DNA from: Cellulomonas sp. PhB150
GTDB lineage: Bacteria > Actinomycetota > Actinomycetes > Actinomycetales > Cellulomonadaceae
Assembly: GCF_003755175.1 (NCBI RefSeq)
Contig: NZ_RKHX01000004.1
Location: 62,001 to 126,000 of the forward strand
DNA: 64,000 bases
Reading direction: 5' to 3'
Within the stretch, counting starts at the first letter, position 1. Every line of letters starts with the position of its first letter. Shown in pieces: positions 62,498 to 64,000 of the stretch. The position numbers and the translations under genes are program-made. A model generated the notes under the pieces. That model did no database searches, was not told where the DNA came from, and worked only from the letters and a program-made list of their open reading frames with translations.

Positions 62498-64000
62498 GTG
62501 CAGATCACCACGCTCGGCGGCCTCGCCGTCGACGGACGCCCCGTGCGCGGCGACCGGCTCGCGGCCGTGCTGCGCGAGCTCGTCGAGGCGCGAGGCCGAG
62601 CGGTCTCGGTCGGCGCCCTCGTCGAGGCGGTCTGGGACGGTGAGCCGCCCCAGGACGAGGCGGGCGCGATCCAGGCGCTGGTCTCCCGGCTGCGACGCAC
62701 GGGCCTGCCCGTCGTCGGCGCCCCGGGCGGCTACCGCCTACCGACCGAGAACCTGCACGTCGACGCCACCGACGTCCGCGACCGGGTCACGCGGGCCACG
62801 ACCGCCCTGCGCGACGGGCGCCCCGCGGTGGCCCAGCAGCTGGCCGACGAGGCTCGGGCCCTGTTCCCCGACGTCCCGGACCTGGACGACGTCGCGATCG
62901 CCCGGCTGTTCTCCGAGGTCGCGATGCTGCGCGCCGAGGCCGCCCTGGCGGGCGCCGGCGCGCTCGACGGCACCGACCTGCACCGGCTCGTGGACCGGAC
63001 CCCGCCCGACGAGCCCGCGGTGGCCCTGCTCGTGCGGGTGCTCGCCGCGCAGGGACGCGACGCCGAGGCGCTCGAGCTGGTCGAGCAGGTCCGCACCGAG
63101 CTCGCCGACCGGTACGGGGCCGACCCGTCCCCCGTCGTCGTCGAGGCCCACCTCGCCCTGCTGCGCGGCGAGCTGCCCACCACGCGGCCGACGCCGCGCA
63201 CCGACGTCCACCAGACGGTCCACCTGCCGCCGTCGTGGCGCCGCGCGAGCACGCCCCTGCTCGGCCGCGACGTCGACCTCGCCGCCGTGCTGGCCGCGCT
63301 CGACACCGCGCCCCTCGTCACGCTCGTCGCGACGGGCGGTGCCGGCAAGACGCGCCTGGCCGCCGAGGTCGCGCGCTGCGCCGCGGCCGACGGGCGGTCG
63401 GTGCAGGTCGTCGAGCTCGCCGGCCTGCGCTCGCCCGACGAGGTGCTGCCCGCCGTGCTCGCGACGATCGGCGGCGGCGACACCACGCCGAGCCGGGCCG
63501 ACCTCACGGTCGAGCGACGCGTCCTCGAGCCCGCCGAACGCCTGCGGCAGGCCGCGCAGGACCTCGACGGGCTGCTCGTGCTCGACAACTGCGAGCACCT
63601 CCTGGACGCCGCCGCGGCGGTCGTCGCGGACCTGCTCGACTCGGCCTCCCCCGACGTCGTGGTCCTCGCTACGAGCCGTGCCCCGCTGGGCATCGTCGGC
63701 GAGGCCGTCCACCAGCTGCGGATGCTGCCCGACGAGGACGCGCTCGGGCTGCTCGAGGCGCGCACCCGCGCCGGCCGGCCCGGCGTGACCTGGGACCGCG
63801 AGCTCGCGCTGCAGCTGTGCCACCGGCTCGACAACCTCCCCCTGGCCCTCGAGCTCGCCGCGGCGCGGCTGCGGTCGATGCCGGTCGAGGACGTGCTCGA
63901 CGGGCTCAGCGACCGGTTCGCGCTGCTGGACGACGCCCTGCGCGGGCTGCCCGAGCGGCACGCGAGCCTGTGGGCGATGGTCGACTGGAGCCGCGAGCTG
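62498..64000 (+). CDS. SARP/AfsR-like regulator with NB-ARC ATPase (cut by window edge)
   Basis: 501 codons are visible with no stop before the right edge. It begins at a GTG with VQITTLGGLAVDGRPVRG, a short winged-helix DNA-binding domain (about 1-85, WDGEPPQDEAGAIQALVSRLRR), then an all-alpha BTAD-like domain (about 90-230, ALELVEQVRTELADRYGADPSP). The NB-ARC ATPase has Walker A VATGGAGKTRLA (near 280) and Walker B LLVLDNCEHLL. This is the AfsR/DnrI class of activators. TPR-like repeats are expected beyond the edge. It regulates unknown targets, possibly genes to the right. Confidence 0.9.
   Translation, partial: MQITTLGGLAVDGRPVRGDRLAAVLRELVEARGRAVSVGALVEAVWDGEPPQDEAGAIQALVSRLRRTGLPVVGAPGGYRLPTENLHVDATDVRDRVTRATTALRDGRPAVAQQLADEARALFPDVPDLDDVAIARLFSEVAMLRAEAALAGAGALDGTDLHRLVDRTPPDEPAVALLVRVLAAQGRDAEALELVEQVRTELADRYGADPSPVVVEAHLALLRGELPTTRPTPRTDVHQTVHLPPSWRRASTPLLGRDVDLAAVLAALDTAPLVTLVATGGAGKTRLAAEVARCAAADGRSVQVVELAGLRSPDEVLPAVLATIGGGDTTPSRADLTVERRVLEPAERLRQAAQDLDGLLVLDNCEHLLDAAAAVVADLLDSASPDVVVLATSRAPLGIVGEAVHQLRMLPDEDALGLLEARTRAGRPGVTWDRELALQLCHRLDNLPLALELAAARLRSMPVEDVLDGLSDRFALLDDALRGLPERHASLWAMVDWSREL

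Overview
This window is chromosomal DNA of very high G+C content (roughly 73%) from an actinobacterium. The best guess is Cellulomonas or a close relative in the Micrococcales. That guess rests on the mix of secreted GH81 and GH18-CBM5/12 enzymes, secreted metalloproteases, actinobacterial-type LigB and Nei2, a class Ib ribonucleotide reductase with NrdR boxes, and abundant leaderless -10 promoters. It is inference, because there is no rRNA or marker gene to settle it. No prophage, insertion sequence, CRISPR array or origin was seen; the window reads as chromosome core plus genus-level accessory genes.

Layout. 1-5.1 kb: a leftward operon under a TPP riboswitch (YkoF-like thiamine-binding protein, permease, binding protein, ATPase), followed by an ATP-dependent DNA ligase and a DksA/TraR-like protein that has lost zinc ligands. 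5.3-12.5 kb: a secreted HExxH protease, a SigE-family sigma factor with a membrane partner, a cold-shock protein, a membrane fatty-acid desaturase and small actinobacterial proteins including a LytR_C protein. 12.5-18.3 kb: a membrane glycosyltransferase-like gene meeting, tail to tail with a long overlap, a translationally coupled operon (BcsA-like GT2 synthase, HlyD-like protein, GH81 beta-1,3-glucanase). I read this operon as a candidate beta-1,3-glucan (curdlan-like) exopolysaccharide system with a CRP-like site upstream. 18.4-27 kb: two LLM flavin/F420 enzymes, a DUF1684 protein, an LRR surface protein, Nei2 glycosylase, an FtsH-like membrane protease and a PtpB-like phosphatase.

27-31.5 kb: the second LLM monooxygenase is preceded by a consensus promoter, a tiny cysteine-rich leader peptide (4 Cys in the last 6 codons) and a 10-bp inverted repeat joining the predicted transcript start to the ribosome-binding region, which looks like a cysteine-responsive attenuator. 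Next come a PadR-ABC-FtsX export operon with two 13-bp palindromic operators, and divergently a tandem pair of paralogous membrane-anchored proteins. 32.7-42.1 kb: two PAP2 phosphatases, a phytase-like/GDPD fusion divergent from an alkaline phosphatase (phosphate scavenging), a GH18 chitinase, a second secreted metalloprotease and a tRNA-Ser(CGA). 42.2-51 kb: sirtuin, TadA, Upp, and a 1297-residue protein fusing an ECF sigma factor, an anti-sigma zinc domain, a membrane anchor and a large extracytoplasmic region. Divergent from it is a degenerate GGDEF protein. 50.4-64 kb: a DUF1540 protein and an MmpL/RND transporter flanking two iron-box-like palindromes, an Abhydrolase_9 protein, an ECF sigma/membrane-protein pair preceded by an I36 peptidase-inhibitor gene broken by one in-frame TGA, the nrdHIEF operon with two NrdR boxes, a small membrane protein, and a SARP/NB-ARC regulator running off the right edge.

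A recurring theme is expression control: a riboswitch, a putative Cys attenuator, PadR, NrdR, CRP-like and DtxR-like sites, and at least ten genes whose start codon lies 6-7 nt after a TAnnnT hexamer with no Shine-Dalgarno sequence, as expected for leaderless mRNAs.
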